Source of the DNA: Sphingomonas sp. Ag1
GTDB lineage: Bacteria > Pseudomonadota > Alphaproteobacteria > Sphingomonadales > Sphingomonadaceae
DNA length: 64,000 nt
Direction: 5' to 3'
Assembly (NCBI RefSeq): GCF_000980895.1
Contig: NZ_LAZX01000093.1
Coordinates: forward strand, 1-64,000
Part shown: piece by piece, positions 17,227-27,448 of the stretch
Layout: each line of letters opens with the position of its first letter
Numbering within the stretch: the stretch's first letter is position 1
Program-made: the position numbers and the translations under genes
Notes under the pieces: model-generated
Database searches by the model: none
Seen by the model: the letters and a program-made list of their open reading frames with translations, nothing else
Told to the model about the DNA's origin: nothing

Positions 17227-18195
17227 TCAGTACCGGACGACGGCGGCGCCCCAGGTGAACCCGCCACCCATCGCTTCCAGCACGACAATCTGCCCGCGCT
17301 GGATGCGCCCGTCGCGCACCGCGGCATCGAGCGCCAGGGGCACCGATGCGGCGGAGGTGTTGGCATGCTGATCGACGGTCAGCACGACCTTCTCCGCCGG
17401 CAGGCCCAGCTTGCGCGCGGTAGCATCGAGAATGCGGGCATTCGCCTGATGCGGCACGACCCAGTCGACCTGGTCGGCGGTGAGGCCGGCGGTTTCCAGC
17501 GATTCCTGCATCACGGTGGCGAGGTTGACGACCGCGTGGCGGAACACCTCGCGTCCCTTCATCCGCAGCTTGCCCACCGTGCCGGTGGTCGACGGGCCGC
17601 CATCGACATAGAGCAGTTCGTTGTGACGCCCGTCGGCGTGCAGCTTCGACGCGAGGATGCCGCGGCCCTCAGGACCCTCGCTTTCCTGCGCCTCTAGTAC
17701 GATTGCGCCAGCACCATCGCCGAAAAGAACGCAGGTGGTGCGATCTTCCCAGTCGAGGATTCGGCTGAACGTCTCGGCGCCGATCACCAGCGCGCGGCGG
17801 TGGGCGCCGGCGCGGATCATGCTGTCCGCCACCTGCACCGCGTAGAGGAAACCCGAGCAGACGGCGGCGACGTCGAACGCGACGCAATCGTCGATGCCCA
17901 GCATCGCCTGCACCTTGGTGGCGCTGGACGGGAAGGTCTGGTCAGGCGTCGCAGTGGCGAGCACGATCAGGTCGATGTCCTGCGCCGACACGTCGGCCGC
18001 AGTCAGCGCCGCCTTGGCCGCGTCACGGGCGAGCGTGGCGGTGGTTTCCTCCGGCCCGGCGATGTGGCGGAAGCGGATGCCGGTGCGCTCGACGATCCAC
18101 TCATCGGTGGTGTCGACCATCTCGGCCAGTTCGGCATTGGACACGCGCCGCGCCGGCAGCGCCGATCCGGTGCCGGTGATAACGCTGCGAATCAT
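17227..18195 (-). CDS. fabH: 3-oxoacyl-ACP synthase III
   Basis: Starts fatty acid synthesis by condensing acetyl-CoA with malonyl-ACP. The 322-residue thiolase-fold protein has the catalytic Cys113 in [10 protein letters not shown], the His in [10 protein letters not shown] and the Asn in [13 protein letters not shown]. It overlaps plsX by four bases (ATGA), showing translational coupling. Confidence 0.97.
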   Translation of the reverse strand: MIRSVITGTGSALPARRVSNAELAEMVDTTDEWIVERTGIRFRHIAGPEETTATLARDAAKAALTAADVSAQDIDLIVLATATPDQTFPSSATKVQAMLGIDDCVAFDVAAVCSGFLYAVQVADSMIRAGAHRRALVIGAETFSRILDWEDRTTCVLFGDGAGAIVLEAQESEGPEGRGILASKLHADGRHNELLYVDGGPSTTGTVGKLRMKGREVFRHAVVNLATVMQESLETAGLTADQVDWVVPHQANARILDATARKLGLPAEKVVLTVDQHANTSAASVPLALDAAVRDGRIQRGQIVVLEAMGGGFTWGAAVVRY

Positions 18196-19223
18196 GCCGT
18201 CTCCCTCTCGAACCGGGTGAGATCATCCGCAATGCGTCGCGCGAGATCCGCCTTCACCATCTTTGCTGCAACGCCAATCGCCGTTGCGACGCCGACCTCG
18301 TTGGCGCCGCCGTGGCTCTTCAGCACGAGGCCGTTCAAGCCGAGGAATACGGCGCCATTGTGGTTGTTGGGATCAAGATGGTCGCGCAGCAGCTGCGTCG
18401 CCGGACGCGAGATCAGGAAGCCGATTTTCGAGCGGACCGAGCTGGTGAAGGCGCGCTTCAACAGGTCGGCGACGAATCGGGCGGTGCCCTCGGCGGTCTT
18501 GAGCGCGATATTGCCGGAGAAGCCGTCGCACACGATCACGTCATGGTCGCCGCGCGAGAGCCGGTCGCCCTCGATGAAGCCGGTGAACTCCATCGGTAGG
18601 TGCGGCGCAGCGCGCAGCGCGGCAGCGGCATCGCGGATCTCCTCGGTGCCCTTCTGATCCTCGCTGCCGATGTTGAGCAGCGCGACGCGCGGATTTTCCA
18701 GATCCATGGCCACGCGAGCATAAGCCGCGCCCATGACCGCGAACTGAACGAGGTTCTTGGCCTCGACCTCGGTATTGGCGCCGAGATCCAGCACGACGAC
18801 GTCATTGGTGCCAAGCGTCGGCAGCAGCGCGGCAAGGGCAGGGCGATCGATGCCCGGCATGGTGCGCAGCGCGAGCTTCGCCATCGCCATCAGGGCGCCG
18901 GTGTTGCCCGACGAGACGGCGGCGCCGGCACGACCCTGCTTCACGCAATCGATGGCGATACCCATCGACGTCGTCTTGGCACGGCGCAGCGCCTGGCCGG
19001 CCTTTTCGTCGCCGGCGATGACGTCGGGCGCATGCACGATCTCGGCATGCTGGCTGAGGTTCGGATGCTTTTTCAGGCCTTCGCGAATCGCCGATTCGTC
19101 ACCGACGAGAAGGAATTTCATCCCCTCGAAGCGATGACGCGCGCGTGCGACGCCCGCCAGCATGACCGCCAGCCCCTCGTCGCCGCCCATCGCATCGACG
19201 GCGATCCAGGAACTGTCGGCCAT
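18192..19223 (-). CDS. plsX: Phosphate acyltransferase PlsX
   Basis: Makes acyl-phosphate from acyl-ACP for phospholipid synthesis, working with PlsY. The 343-residue protein begins with the typical [10 protein letters not shown] segment and contains [22 protein letters not shown] and [15 protein letters not shown]. It is encoded between rpmF and fabH, the classic rpmF-plsX-fabH order. Confidence 0.97.
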   Translation of the reverse strand: MADSSWIAVDAMGGDEGLAVMLAGVARARHRFEGMKFLLVGDESAIREGLKKHPNLSQHAEIVHAPDVIAGDEKAGQALRRAKTTSMGIAIDCVKQGRAGAAVSSGNTGALMAMAKLALRTMPGIDRPALAALLPTLGTNDVVVLDLGANTEVEAKNLVQFAVMGAAYARVAMDLENPRVALLNIGSEDQKGTEEIRDAAAALRAAPHLPMEFTGFIEGDRLSRGDHDVIVCDGFSGNIALKTAEGTARFVADLLKRAFTSSVRSKIGFLISRPATQLLRDHLDPNNHNGAVFLGLNGLVLKSHGGANEVGVATAIGVAAKMVKADLARRIADDLTRFERETA

Positions 19224-19303
19224 GATAAGACGGACTCCGTAAACCTAATCTGCAATGCCGAAGCGGCAGCGGCGCGCGTCCGCGCGCCGTGCCGGCAGCT
19301 GAA

Positions 19304-19483
19304 TCAGCCTTCGACCGAAAGGACTTCGCGGCCGTTGTAGTGACCGCATGCCGTGCACAGGTTGTGCGGGCGACGCAGTTCGCCGCAGTTCGGGCATTCC
19401 TGGAACGCCTCGACCGACAGAGCGTCGTGTGCGCGGCGCATGCCACGGCGGGAGGGGGAAGTCTTTCGCTTGGGGACGGCCAT
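19304..19483 (-). CDS. rpmF: 50S ribosomal protein L32
   Basis: Ribosomal protein of 59 residues translated from ATG at 19483 with AAGGTG upstream. It begins [20 protein letters not shown] and has the zinc-type cysteine pairs CPNC and CTAC. It is the first gene of the reverse rpmF-plsX-fabH-ihfA-merR run. The upstream region is AT-rich relative to its surroundings (TTATT and AATAA arms around TTCGAA, 19501-19516) and probably holds the operon promoter. Confidence 0.95.
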   Translation of the reverse strand: MAVPKRKTSPSRRGMRRAHDALSVEAFQECPNCGELRRPHNLCTACGHYNGREVLSVEG

Positions 19484-19675
19484 CGCGGCACCTTGATCTT
19501 TTATTGTTCGAAATAAATGCGATTAGCCCGACGACGATCGATGCGAACCGGATCACCGGTCGCACCGGGTAGCCGGGCGCATCGCGAAGCCCCGCGCCTA
19601 TAGCTGATCGGGCGGCCGTTGCAACCCGAATGGCGCGCTGGCAGGCTTCTCCATCAACGAAAAGGGGGAGGAACC

Positions 19676-20116
19676 ATGGTTCTGCCGGTGACAATGACGA
19701 TTGCTGCGGCCTGTGCGGTGATCAACATCTGGCTCGCGATCCGGCTGGTGCGCGGGCGCGTCAGGGGCAAGGTGATGGTCGGCGACGGGGGCGATCCGGG
19801 CATGCTGGCGGGGATGCGCGCGCACGCCAATTTCGGCGAATATGCGCCGATCGTCCTCATCCTGATGGCGCTGATCGAGCTGGCGCGCGGATCCCTGGTG
19901 GCGCTGTGGGTGATCGGGGTATTGTTCGTGCTGGCGCGGGTGGCGCATCCGCTGGGCATGACACGGGCGGCGCCCAATCCGCTGCGGGCGGGCGGGGCGG
20001 TGGTGACGTGGATCGTCACGCTGATCCTGGCCGGATGGGCGCTGGCAATCGCGGTGGAGCGGACCAGCAGCGGCTCGATGACGATCGTGCCGGTCGAGGG
20101 GGCGCCGCGCGCCTGA
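19676..20116 (+). CDS. MAPEG family membrane protein
   Basis: Membrane protein of 146 residues with four hydrophobic segments and the MAPEG-type loop MRAHANFGEYAPIVLILMALIE, followed by ARVAHPLGM. The family contains glutathione-dependent membrane enzymes, but bacterial members of this type are mostly uncharacterised. ATG at 19676 follows a strong GGGGGAGGA site. It is a single forward gene between two reverse operons. Confidence 0.88.
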   Translation: MVLPVTMTIAAACAVINIWLAIRLVRGRVRGKVMVGDGGDPGMLAGMRAHANFGEYAPIVLILMALIELARGSLVALWVIGVLFVLARVAHPLGMTRAAPNPLRAGGAVVTWIVTLILAGWALAIAVERTSSGSMTIVPVEGAPRA

Positions 20117-20140
20117 GCCGATTCGGAGCTACGCGGGGGA

Positions 20141-20317
20141 TCAATCCTCGCGGCGGGTTGCGTCCAGATGTCGTTCCAGCCGGGCAGATTCGGCCTTGAT
20201 CGCGTCGCGTTCGGCCCGGGTGCGGCCGAACGCCAGCCTGTTGGCGGCCGCCTGTTCGGCGGCGGCGGCCCGCACGCGCGCCTTGCGTGCGCGGTTGAGG
20301 TTGATCAGGTCGCCCAC
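20141..20317 (-). CDS. DUF4169 family small protein
   Basis: Short protein of 58 residues, highly charged and helical: it starts with GDLINLNRARKARVRAAAAE and ends in HLDATRRED. The sequence fits DUF4169, common in alphaproteobacteria, function unknown. The start is GTG at 20317 with GGCGGGA upstream. It begins 15 bases after the nusB stop, so it is the last gene of the hisG-hisD-nusB run. Confidence 0.8.
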   Translation of the reverse strand: MGDLINLNRARKARVRAAAAEQAAANRLAFGRTRAERDAIKAESARLERHLDATRRED

Positions 20318-20332
20318 GTCAGTGGTCCCGCC

Positions 20333-20788
20333 TCAGGGGCGAACCTCGCGCGCGATCGCGTCGAGCAGGCCGTTGACGAAGCCCGCCTCGCGCCGTTCGT
20401 AAAAGGCGTGGGCGACATCGACATATTCGCTGATCACCGCGCCCTTGGGCACATCGACACGCGACAGCAGTTCGTAGGTGCCGGCGCGCAGGATCGCCTT
20501 CATCGGCTTGTCGAGGCGGTCGAGCGTCCAGCCGCTTGCCAGCTTGCTCTCGATCAGGCGATCGATCTCGCCCGCGCGGGCATGCGCGCCAGTGACGATA
20601 TCGTCGAAGAAGGCGACATCGGCCTCGGCATATTCGGCGCCCTCGATCGTCGCGCCGATACGGTGGGCGTGGAATTCGTGCAGGAGGGCGGACATGGCAA
20701 TGCCCTCCATCTCATGCTGATAAAGCGCCTGGGTGGCGGCGAGACGCGCGGCAGCGCGCGCCTTGGTACGAGCAGCGGTACGGGACAT
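20333..20788 (-). CDS. nusB: Transcription antitermination factor NusB
   Basis: RNA-binding antitermination factor for rRNA operons, partner of NusE. The 151-residue helical protein has the family features ARLAATQALYQHEMEG near the N-terminus and ILRAGTYELLSRVDVPKGAVISEYVDVAH. ATG at 20788 was chosen; an upstream start adds seven non-conserved residues. It lies 65 bases after hisD. Confidence 0.95.
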   Translation of the reverse strand: MSRTAARTKARAAARLAATQALYQHEMEGIAMSALLHEFHAHRIGATIEGAEYAEADVAFFDDIVTGAHARAGEIDRLIESKLASGWTLDRLDKPMKAILRAGTYELLSRVDVPKGAVISEYVDVAHAFYERREAGFVNGLLDAIAREVRP

Positions 20789-20853
20789 GGCGGCGCCCCA
20801 TACGCGCATAGGCCCGGAACGGCCAGCCCCCGCGGCGTGCGGGGGCGGCGCGG

Positions 20854-22137
20854 TCAGAGCCGGCGGGCGACCGACTGGGCGTGCGCCGGCAGCCCCTCCG
20901 CCTCCGCCAGCGCGACGGTGGCCGGGCCGAGCTTTGCCAGCGCAGCGGCGTCGAGCTGAAGGAAGCTGGTGCGCTTCATGAAGTCCGTGACGCCAAGCCC
21001 GCTGGCGAAGCGCGCGCGCCGGCCGGTGGGGAGGACGTGGTTCGGACCCGCGACATAATCGCCGATCGCCTCCGGCGTATAGCGCCCGAGGAAGGCCGAG
21101 CCTGCGTGGCGCATCAGGTCGAACAGCGGCTGGGGAGCATCGACCGCAATCTCGACATGCTCGGGCGCGAGCGCATCGACCAGCGGCATCGCCTGTTCGA
21201 GCGTGTCGACCAGTACGATCGCGCCATTCGCCTCCCAGGCGATCCGCGCGGTGTCGCGCGTCGGCAGCTCGACCAGCTGACGCTCTACGGCCGCGACGAC
21301 CGAATCGGCGAAGTCGGCCGAATCGGTGAACAGGATCGACTGGGTCGTCACGTCATGTTCGGCCTGGCTGAGCAGGTCGGCGGCGATCCAGTCCGGATCA
21401 TTGGCCCCATCGGCGACGACGATGATCTCGCTGGGGCCGGCGACCATGTCGATGCCGACCACGCCATAGACCTGCCGCTTGGCCTCCGCGACCCAGGCGT
21501 TGCCGGGGCCGGTGACGACATCGACGCGGGCGATCCGGTCGGTGCCCCAGGCGAGCGCGGCGATCGCCTGCGCGCCGCCGATCCGCCACACCTCGTCAGC
21601 ACCGGCGAGATGCGCCGCGGCGAGGACCAGCGGGTTGATCGCGCCCTTGGGCGTCGGCGTCACGACGACGAGCCGCTCCACGCCCGCAACCTTGGCGGGA
21701 ATGGCGTTCATCAGCAGCGTCGAGGGGTAAGCTGCGCGCCCGCCGGGGACGTAGATGCCGGCGGCATCGACGGGGCGCCAGCGCGCGCCGAGTCGGACGC
21801 CCGCCTCATCGGTGAAGTCGCTGCCGGCCGGGCGCTGTTTCTCGTGATAGGCGCGGATTCGCGTGGCGGCGAGTTCGAGCGCGTCGCGCAGCACCGGATC
21901 GAGGACGTCGAACGCGGCGGCGCAATCGGCGAGCGGGATCGACCAGCCGCCGTCATCGAGATCATGGCCGTCGAGCTTCTGCGTAAAGGCACGCAGTGCC
22001 GCGTCGCCCTCCTCACGCACGCTGCGCAGGATGTTGGACACGTCGCGCGTGACATCGGCGTCCGATTCGCGCCGGGCATCGACCAGCGCGGCGAAATCGC
22101 GCGTGAAGGACGCGTCGCGGGTGGACAGGCGAATCAT
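20854..22137 (-). CDS. hisD: Histidinol dehydrogenase
   Basis: Last two steps of histidine synthesis, histidinol to histidine with NAD. The 427-residue protein has [16 protein letters not shown] and [29 protein letters not shown], the family signature with zinc and catalytic residues. ATG at 22137 overlaps the hisG stop (ATGA), showing coupled translation. Confidence 0.97.
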   Translation of the reverse strand: MIRLSTRDASFTRDFAALVDARRESDADVTRDVSNILRSVREEGDAALRAFTQKLDGHDLDDGGWSIPLADCAAAFDVLDPVLRDALELAATRIRAYHEKQRPAGSDFTDEAGVRLGARWRPVDAAGIYVPGGRAAYPSTLLMNAIPAKVAGVERLVVVTPTPKGAINPLVLAAAHLAGADEVWRIGGAQAIAALAWGTDRIARVDVVTGPGNAWVAEAKRQVYGVVGIDMVAGPSEIIVVADGANDPDWIAADLLSQAEHDVTTQSILFTDSADFADSVVAAVERQLVELPTRDTARIAWEANGAIVLVDTLEQAMPLVDALAPEHVEIAVDAPQPLFDLMRHAGSAFLGRYTPEAIGDYVAGPNHVLPTGRRARFASGLGVTDFMKRTSFLQLDAAALAKLGPATVALAEAEGLPAHAQSVARRL

Positions 22138-22799
22138 GCCGCCTTCGCCTCGGCCACGGCGCGGCGGAACGCCTCCACCAGCGGGACGACGCGGCCGGCG
22201 CGCATCTTCATCGCCGCCCGGTTGACGATCAGGCGCGAGGATACCTCGACGATCGTTTCCACCTCGACCAGGCCATTTTCCTTCAGCGTGCGGCCCGAGG
22301 AGACGAGGTCGACGATGCGCGGCGCGAGGCCGAGCATCGGGGCAAGCTCCATCGCGCCGTTCAGCTTGATGCACTCGGCCTGCACGCCGCGGCGGGCGAA
22401 ATGCTCCGCCGTCAGGTGCGGATATTTGGTGGCGACGCGCACATGGCTCCAGCCGCGCGGATCATCGTGCGCGGCCAGCTCCGCCGGCTCGGCGACCGAG
22501 AGGCGGCAATAGCCGATGCCGAGATCGACCGGGGCATAAAGCTCCGGGTAAGCGAACTCGCCGAGCACGTCCGAGCCGACGATGCCGAGCTGGGCGGCGC
22601 CATGTGCCACGAACGTCGCGACGTCGAAGGCGCGCACGCGGATGAGCGCGATTTCCGGATCCTGGGTCGCAAAACGCAGCGCGCGGCTGTCCTCATCGAA
22701 GAAGGCGGCCTCCGGCACGACGCCGGCGCTGGCGAGCAGCGGCTGCACCTCGGCGAGAATACGTCCCTTTGGGACGGCAATAACGAGCGGTTCGGCCAT
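22134..22799 (-). CDS. hisG: ATP phosphoribosyltransferase, short form
   Basis: First enzyme of histidine synthesis. At 221 residues it has the catalytic domain ([31 protein letters not shown]) but lacks the C-terminal regulatory domain of the roughly 300-residue long form. Short HisG needs the HisZ subunit for activity and histidine feedback. No hisZ is in this window. ATG at 22799 gives the conserved N-terminus. Confidence 0.95.
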   Translation of the reverse strand: MAEPLVIAVPKGRILAEVQPLLASAGVVPEAAFFDEDSRALRFATQDPEIALIRVRAFDVATFVAHGAAQLGIVGSDVLGEFAYPELYAPVDLGIGYCRLSVAEPAELAAHDDPRGWSHVRVATKYPHLTAEHFARRGVQAECIKLNGAMELAPMLGLAPRIVDLVSSGRTLKENGLVEVETIVEVSSRLIVNRAAMKMRAGRVVPLVEAFRRAVAEAKAA

Positions 22800-22876
22800 G
22801 GGCGCGGCTTTACCAGTGCGCCGCGCAGGCGCAACATCGCGGCCACGCGCAATATCCTGTGCAAAGGGGAAATCGG

Positions 22877-24010
22877 GTGGCTGACGAAGCGACGAACCGC
22901 GGCGCATTCCTGATCCAGCACCATTATTGCACCACGATGGATGCGCCGATCACGGCGCGCGTGTGCAGGGCGCTGGCCACCGCCATCACCCGCGACAGCG
23001 CCGCCGGGCGCCGCGTGCTGGGCTGGCCGGGCGAGCCGACCGTCGACGCGCTGCCGCTGCGGTTGGTGGGCGGATTGCACGCGCTGCACCGTGCCGGTGC
23101 CGATGCGGGGCTGACGCGGGTGTTTCGCGGCGAGGTGGTGGACGAGGGGGAGGTGGCGGCGATCCTCGCGCAGGTGCTGGTGGCGCACGACGCGGCGCTG
23201 CTGCCTTGGCTGGACGGGCCGCCCCAGACCAACGAGCCGGGGCGATCGGCGGCGCTGATGATGGGATTGCTTCAGGTCGCGCGGCGGTTCGGCCAGCCGA
23301 TCGAGCTGCTGGAGATCGGATCGAGCGCCGGGCTGAACCTGCTGATCGATCGCTATCGTTTCGACCTGGGCGGGACGATCGTGGGGCCGGATGCGTCGCC
23401 GGTCACGATCCGGCCCGAGTGGCGCGGGGCGGCACCGGCGCCCGAAGCGGTGCGCTTCGCGTCGGTCCGGGGGGTGGATATCAACCCGATCGACGTGCGT
23501 GATCCGGCGGCGGCGCAGCGGCTGATCGCCTATAGCTGGGTCGATGTGCCCGAGCGTGCCGCCCGGCTGGAGGCAGCGTTCGCGATGTTCGCCGCCGATC
23601 CGCCGCGGCTGGACGCCGGCGACGCTGCGGCCTGGATCGAGGAGCGGCTGGCCGAGCCGCAACCGCGCGGCGTGACCCGCGTGCTGATGCATTCGGTGGT
23701 GTGGCAATATCTGGGGCCGGAGCGGCAGGCGCGGATTCGCGCGGCGATGCTGGCCGCAGCGCAGGAAGCGGATGACGAGCGGCCGCTCGCCTGGGTGCGG
23801 ATGGAGCCCAACAAGCAAAGCGCGGTGCAGGAAGTGTGGGTGCAGGCATGGCCTGGCGCGGCGACGCCGGTGCGAGTCGCGCAGACCCATGCGCATGGTA
23901 CGTGGGTGGCGCCGACCGACCCCGCCGAAACGCCCTCGGGTGGCGATTTCGTCGAGGGCGGGGAGGGATATTGGGCGAACGAGGCGACGCGCCGCCTGGC
24001 CGGGGCATGA
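22877..24010 (+). CDS. DUF2332 domain-containing protein
   Basis: Protein of 377 residues matching the DUF2332 pattern: [20 protein letters not shown] at the start, [29 protein letters not shown], and HSVVWQYL. The [11 protein letters not shown] stretch resembles an SAM-binding glycine loop of Rossmann methyltransferases, but function is unknown. GTG at 22877 with AGGGGAAA upstream is the likely start. It is divergent from hisG. Confidence 0.82.
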   Translation: MADEATNRGAFLIQHHYCTTMDAPITARVCRALATAITRDSAAGRRVLGWPGEPTVDALPLRLVGGLHALHRAGADAGLTRVFRGEVVDEGEVAAILAQVLVAHDAALLPWLDGPPQTNEPGRSAALMMGLLQVARRFGQPIELLEIGSSAGLNLLIDRYRFDLGGTIVGPDASPVTIRPEWRGAAPAPEAVRFASVRGVDINPIDVRDPAAAQRLIAYSWVDVPERAARLEAAFAMFAADPPRLDAGDAAAWIEERLAEPQPRGVTRVLMHSVVWQYLGPERQARIRAAMLAAAQEADDERPLAWVRMEPNKQSAVQEVWVQAWPGAATPVRVAQTHAHGTWVAPTDPAETPSGGDFVEGGEGYWANEATRRLAGA

Positions 24011-24038
24011 CCACGCCCCCGGCCGGCGACGTACGCCG

Positions 24039-24941
24039 TCAGGGATAGCTGACGGTCTTGGGCTGGCCCGGGATCGGGATCCATTCGATCTCGTCGCCAG
24101 GCACGACGGGGAATTCGCGCGCCATCCATGCGCGCTTCGCCTCCTGGATGCGTTCGCGCGAGGAGCTGACGAAATTCCACCACACGTGGCGCGGGGTGGC
24201 GAAGGCGTCGCCGCCCGCCAGCATCGCGCGCGCGCCGCTGGTGCTGCGCAATGTCGCGGCGATGCCGGGACGCAGGACGTAGAGCCGCTGCGGTTCGAGG
24301 GCCACGCCCTCCAGCATGGCTTCCCCCTCGACCAGATAGATGGCGCGTTCGTCGGCAGCGGCGTCGATGGGCACGCTGGCGCCGGGGGCGAGCGCGATGT
24401 CGGCGTAGATCGTGCCGGCATAGGTGGTGGTCGGCGCACGCTTGCCCCACAGGTCGCCCATGATGACGCGGGCGGTGACGCCGTCGCCCTCGATCACGGG
24501 CAGGTCGGCGGCGGGGACATGCTCAAAGGCCGGATCGATTTCCTCCTGTCCGTCGGGCAGCGCGAGCCAGGTCTGGATGCCCGACAGCGCCGGGCCGTCG
24601 CGCCGCGCCTCCTCCGGCGAGCGTTCCGAATGGACGATGCCACGCCCGGCAGTCATCAGGTTGACCGCGCCGGGGCGGATCACCGTCTGCGTGCCGAGTG
24701 AATCGCGGTGGCCGATCGCGCCGTCGAACAGATAGGTGACGGTGGCGAGATTGATGTGCGGATGCGGGCGCACGTCCATCCCCTCGCCGGGCGGCAGGTG
24801 CGCCGGGCCCATCTGGTCGAAGAACAGGAACGGCCCCACCATCGTCCGCTCGCGATGCGGCAGGGTGCGGTGGACCTTGAACCCGCCGATATCGTGGGTG
24901 GCGGGCAGCAGGGTCAGCTCGATCAGGTCATCACGCGTCAT
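24039..24941 (-). CDS. Pirin family protein
   Basis: Bicupin protein of 300 residues with the pirin N-terminal motif HPHINLATVTYLFDGAIGHRDSLG that supplies metal-binding histidines, and the pirin C-terminal cupin. Some pirins are quercetin dioxygenases and others regulate metabolism; the role here is not known. Its start overlaps the Nudix gene by 11 bases, making it the last gene of the bolA-GST-Nudix-pirin run. Confidence 0.92.
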   Translation of the reverse strand: MTRDDLIELTLLPATHDIGGFKVHRTLPHRERTMVGPFLFFDQMGPAHLPPGEGMDVRPHPHINLATVTYLFDGAIGHRDSLGTQTVIRPGAVNLMTAGRGIVHSERSPEEARRDGPALSGIQTWLALPDGQEEIDPAFEHVPAADLPVIEGDGVTARVIMGDLWGKRAPTTTYAGTIYADIALAPGASVPIDAAADERAIYLVEGEAMLEGVALEPQRLYVLRPGIAATLRSTSGARAMLAGGDAFATPRHVWWNFVSSSRERIQEAKRAWMAREFPVVPGDEIEWIPIPGQPKTVSYP

Positions 24942-25395
24942 CGGTCGCTTCCAGCATAAGGAGAAGGTCGTCGGGGAAGATGGTCTCGGGCCAGCCGGCG
25001 ATCTCGTCGCGGCGGAACCAGCGCCACTGCGTCATCACGCGGCGTTCGAGATCGGTGTGGCCGGAGGTGTCGACGGCATCGGCATCGACGTTGATGCGGA
25101 ACCAGCGTTCGTCGGCGGTGACCTCGACCCGTTCGATGGTGAGGAAATCGACCCAGCGTTGCGCCACTTCCGGGCCGGGATCGGCGCGGATGCCGGTTTC
25201 CTCGAACAATTCGCGGCGCGCGGCATCGGGGTAGCTTTCGCCCGGATCGCAGGCGCCGCCGGGCGTGCACCAGAAGGGCGCGCGATCATCGGGCGTGAAG
25301 CGGAACAGCAGCACGCGCGATTCGCGGTCGACCAGCAGGATGCGCGCGGCGGGGCGAAGCGCGCGGCCGATGCGGGCGGTCGCCGCCTCAGTCAC
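24931..25395 (-). CDS. Nudix hydrolase
   Basis: Protein of 154 residues with an intact Nudix box, G-x5-E-x7-REL-x-EE-x-G, seen as GGACDPGESYPDAARREL followed by FEETGI. It hydrolyses some nucleoside diphosphate derivative that cannot be named. The start is GTG at 25395, overlapping the GST stop by eight bases, and its end overlaps the pirin start. Confidence 0.88.
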   Translation of the reverse strand: MTEAATARIGRALRPAARILLVDRESRVLLFRFTPDDRAPFWCTPGGACDPGESYPDAARRELFEETGIRADPGPEVAQRWVDFLTIERVEVTADERWFRINVDADAVDTSGHTDLERRVMTQWRWFRRDEIAGWPETIFPDDLLLMLEATDDA

Positions 25396-26083
25396 CGTCG
25401 AGCTCGGGATAATGGCGGAAGATGCCGGTGGTGTTGAACGGCACGCGACGATCGCTCGCGAGATAGGCGGCGATACCGGGCAGCGCGGCCACCGCATCGC
25501 GGATGGCGACGACGCCGGGATAGTCGCGCTCCAGCGCCGCCATGCGCCGCGGGAACATGTAGCGCAGGCCCTCGACCAGCTGGAACAGCGAGGTGTCGGC
25601 ATAGCTCCAGCGATCGTCGATCAGCCAGACGCCCGGATTGGCCCCAGCCGCCTGTTCGAAATGGTCGAGGAACTTGGGCAGCCGCTCGGTACGGAATTGC
25701 TGGGCGGCGCGCGCGGCCTCGGGCTTCTGATCCTCGTAATAGGCGCCGAGCTCCACCGGATGGTGGATGTTGTGCACCTCCGCGACGATGTCGGCGATGG
25801 TCAGCTGCAGTTGCAGGATCCAAAGGCGGTCGGTGGGCGCGAGATCGTGCCGATCACCCAGATAGAGGAGGATGTTGGCGACCTGCGCGATGCGGACGCT
25901 GTCATGCTCCAGATAGGGCGGGGCGAAGGGCGCGCGATCGCCGGCGGCCATATTTTCCACCAGCGCATCGACCGAACGGGTGCGGGCGCAATCCTCATAG
26001 GCGATCCCGGCCGCCTCCAGCGGCAGGCGGACGAATTCGCCGCGGCCCTGCAGGCCGGGCCAGTACCAGAGGCGATAGGTCAT
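25388..26083 (-). CDS. Glutathione S-transferase family protein
   Basis: Protein of 231 residues with a thioredoxin-like N-terminal domain (YWPGLQGRGEFVRLPLEAAG) and an all-helical C-terminal domain. The Tyr/Ser position at the start of the fold and the VRIAQVANILLYL segment fit cytosolic GSTs. The substrate is unknown. The start overlaps the bolA stop (ATGA). Confidence 0.88.
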   Translation of the reverse strand: MTYRLWYWPGLQGRGEFVRLPLEAAGIAYEDCARTRSVDALVENMAAGDRAPFAPPYLEHDSVRIAQVANILLYLGDRHDLAPTDRLWILQLQLTIADIVAEVHNIHHPVELGAYYEDQKPEAARAAQQFRTERLPKFLDHFEQAAGANPGVWLIDDRWSYADTSLFQLVEGLRYMFPRRMAALERDYPGVVAIRDAVAALPGIAAYLASDRRVPFNTTGIFRHYPELDGD

Positions 26084-26370
26084 CGTGGCTCCCCGGGGGC
26101 GACCGTCTTCATCGCCAGTGCGTGGACGTGATCGCGCAGCAGATCGGCCAGCGCCTGGTTCACCAGCCGCTGCCGCGCGACGCGGGTGAGACCGGCGAAA
26201 GCGGGGCTTTCCACCACCACGCGGAAGTGCGATTCGCCCGAGCCGTCGTCGCCGGCATGGCCGCGATGCTGCGCGCTTTCGTTGATCACGTCGAGGTGCG
26301 TCGGGCTGAGCGCGTCGGTCAGACGAGCGGCGATTGCGTGCTGGATCGGGCCGGTGGCAGGCTGGGTCAT
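26080..26370 (-). CDS. BolA family protein
   Basis: Protein of 96 residues with the BolA pattern: IAARLTDALSPTHLDVINES, the GESHFRVVVESPAFAG strand with the conserved His, and RQRLVNQALADLL. BolA proteins pair with monothiol glutaredoxins in iron-sulfur trafficking; the neighbouring GST and pirin genes fit a redox or metal theme only loosely. It begins the four-gene overlapping reverse run and is divergent from the J-domain gene. Confidence 0.9.
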   Translation of the reverse strand: MTQPATGPIQHAIAARLTDALSPTHLDVINESAQHRGHAGDDGSGESHFRVVVESPAFAGLTRVARQRLVNQALADLLRDHVHALAMKTVAPGEPR

Positions 26371-26409
26371 GCCGCCTATATAGTCCGTTTTGCTGGGGAT
26401 GTTCTGATT

Positions 26410-26997
26410 TTGGCGAAGGATCGGCCGAACGCACGGTTTCATGGAAGGATCGAAGGGGACCGGCCGTGCGAGGCGCCGGGCTGCGATGCGGCCGGGGAAT
26501 TTCGCGCGCCGCCGCTGGACGGGCCAGCGCGCGATGGCCCGCCGCGGTTCCGCTGGTTCTGCCTCGACCATGTCCGCGCGTTCAATTCGAGCTACAATTA
26601 TTTCGACGGGATGAGCGCGGAGGAAATCCACCATGCGCAGCGGCCGATGGCGGGGTGGGAACGCGAGACTCGCGCCTTCGCCCGTGCCGGTGGCGGCGAC
26701 CAGGGGCCGCGCTGGGCCGATTTTTCCGATCCGCTGGACGCGATCGGTGCGCGCTATCGCCGCGAGCAGGCGCCCGAACGGAGCGACGGCAAGCCATTGT
26801 CGGGGCAGGACCGCGCGAGCCTGAAGGTGCTGGGGCTGGCCCCCGATGCGGACCGCATGGCGCTGCGCAAGCGCTACAGCGAATTGGTGCGCCGTTATCA
26901 CCCCGACCGAAACGGCGGTGACCGCAGCCATGAAGCAATGCTACAGAAGGTCATCGCGGCCTATCAGCAGTTGCGGCAGGCACCGGCCTTTGCGTGA
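26410..26997 (+). CDS. J-domain protein with a cysteine-containing N-terminal domain
   Basis: Protein of 195 residues. The C-terminal 65 residues form a J domain with HPD at 164-166, the signature that stimulates DnaK ATPase. The N-terminal part has C-x4-C at 20-25 and C51/H54 in FRWFCLDHVRAFN, then NYFDGM, which may form a small zinc site. No G/F region or substrate-binding domain is present, so this is a class III type J protein. TTG at 26410 is the best start before conserved sequence. Confidence 0.85.
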   Translation: MAKDRPNARFHGRIEGDRPCEAPGCDAAGEFRAPPLDGPARDGPPRFRWFCLDHVRAFNSSYNYFDGMSAEEIHHAQRPMAGWERETRAFARAGGGDQGPRWADFSDPLDAIGARYRREQAPERSDGKPLSGQDRASLKVLGLAPDADRMALRKRYSELVRRYHPDRNGGDRSHEAMLQKVIAAYQQLRQAPAFA

Positions 26998-27072
26998 GGG
27001 GCGGGCGGCGCGGGTGCGGGCATGTTCGGCCCTTGCCCTTGATCCAAGGCTTGCCATATTTCGGCGGAAACA

Positions 27073-27417
27073 ATGACCAGCATCCTGACCATGGCAGAAC
27101 GTCGAGACAATGACGGCGAAGGCACCGGCGTGGGCGTGGCCACCCGCACGCGCGCCAAGATCAAGGAGCCGACGCCGTATCGCGTGCTGATGCTGAACGA
27201 CGATTATACCCCGATGGAATTCGTCGTTCTATGCCTGCAGCGGTTCTTCCGCATGAACGCGGAGGAGGCGACCCGCGTCATGCTCCACGTCCACCAGAAG
27301 GGCGTCGGCGTGTGCGGTACCTTCAGCTATGAAGTGGCGGAGACGAAGGTCGGGCAGGTGATGGATTTCGCCCGCGCCAACCAGCATCCGCTGCAATGCA
27401 CGCTGGAAAAGGCCTGA
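27073..27417 (+). CDS. clpS: ATP-dependent Clp protease adaptor ClpS
   Basis: Adaptor that delivers N-end-rule substrates to ClpAP. The 114-residue protein has a flexible N-terminus and the core [20 protein letters not shown] with the Asn-Asp pair and Met of the N-degron pocket, plus [16 protein letters not shown] at 27073 is used; ATG at 27091 is also possible. No clpA is adjacent. Downstream is convergent pyrC. Confidence 0.95.
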   Translation: MTSILTMAERRDNDGEGTGVGVATRTRAKIKEPTPYRVLMLNDDYTPMEFVVLCLQRFFRMNAEEATRVMLHVHQKGVGVCGTFSYEVAETKVGQVMDFARANQHPLQCTLEKA

Positions 27418-27429
27418 GCCTTTTCCCGA

Positions 27430-27448
27430 CGCCGGCGATCAGCCGGCG
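27430..27448. terminator. Hairpin at the clpS/pyrC junction
   Basis: CGCCGGC (27430-27436) pairs with GCCGGCG (27442-27448) around GATCA, overlapping the pyrC stop codon. No T run is present, so it is only a possible terminator for the convergent pair. Confidence 0.35.
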
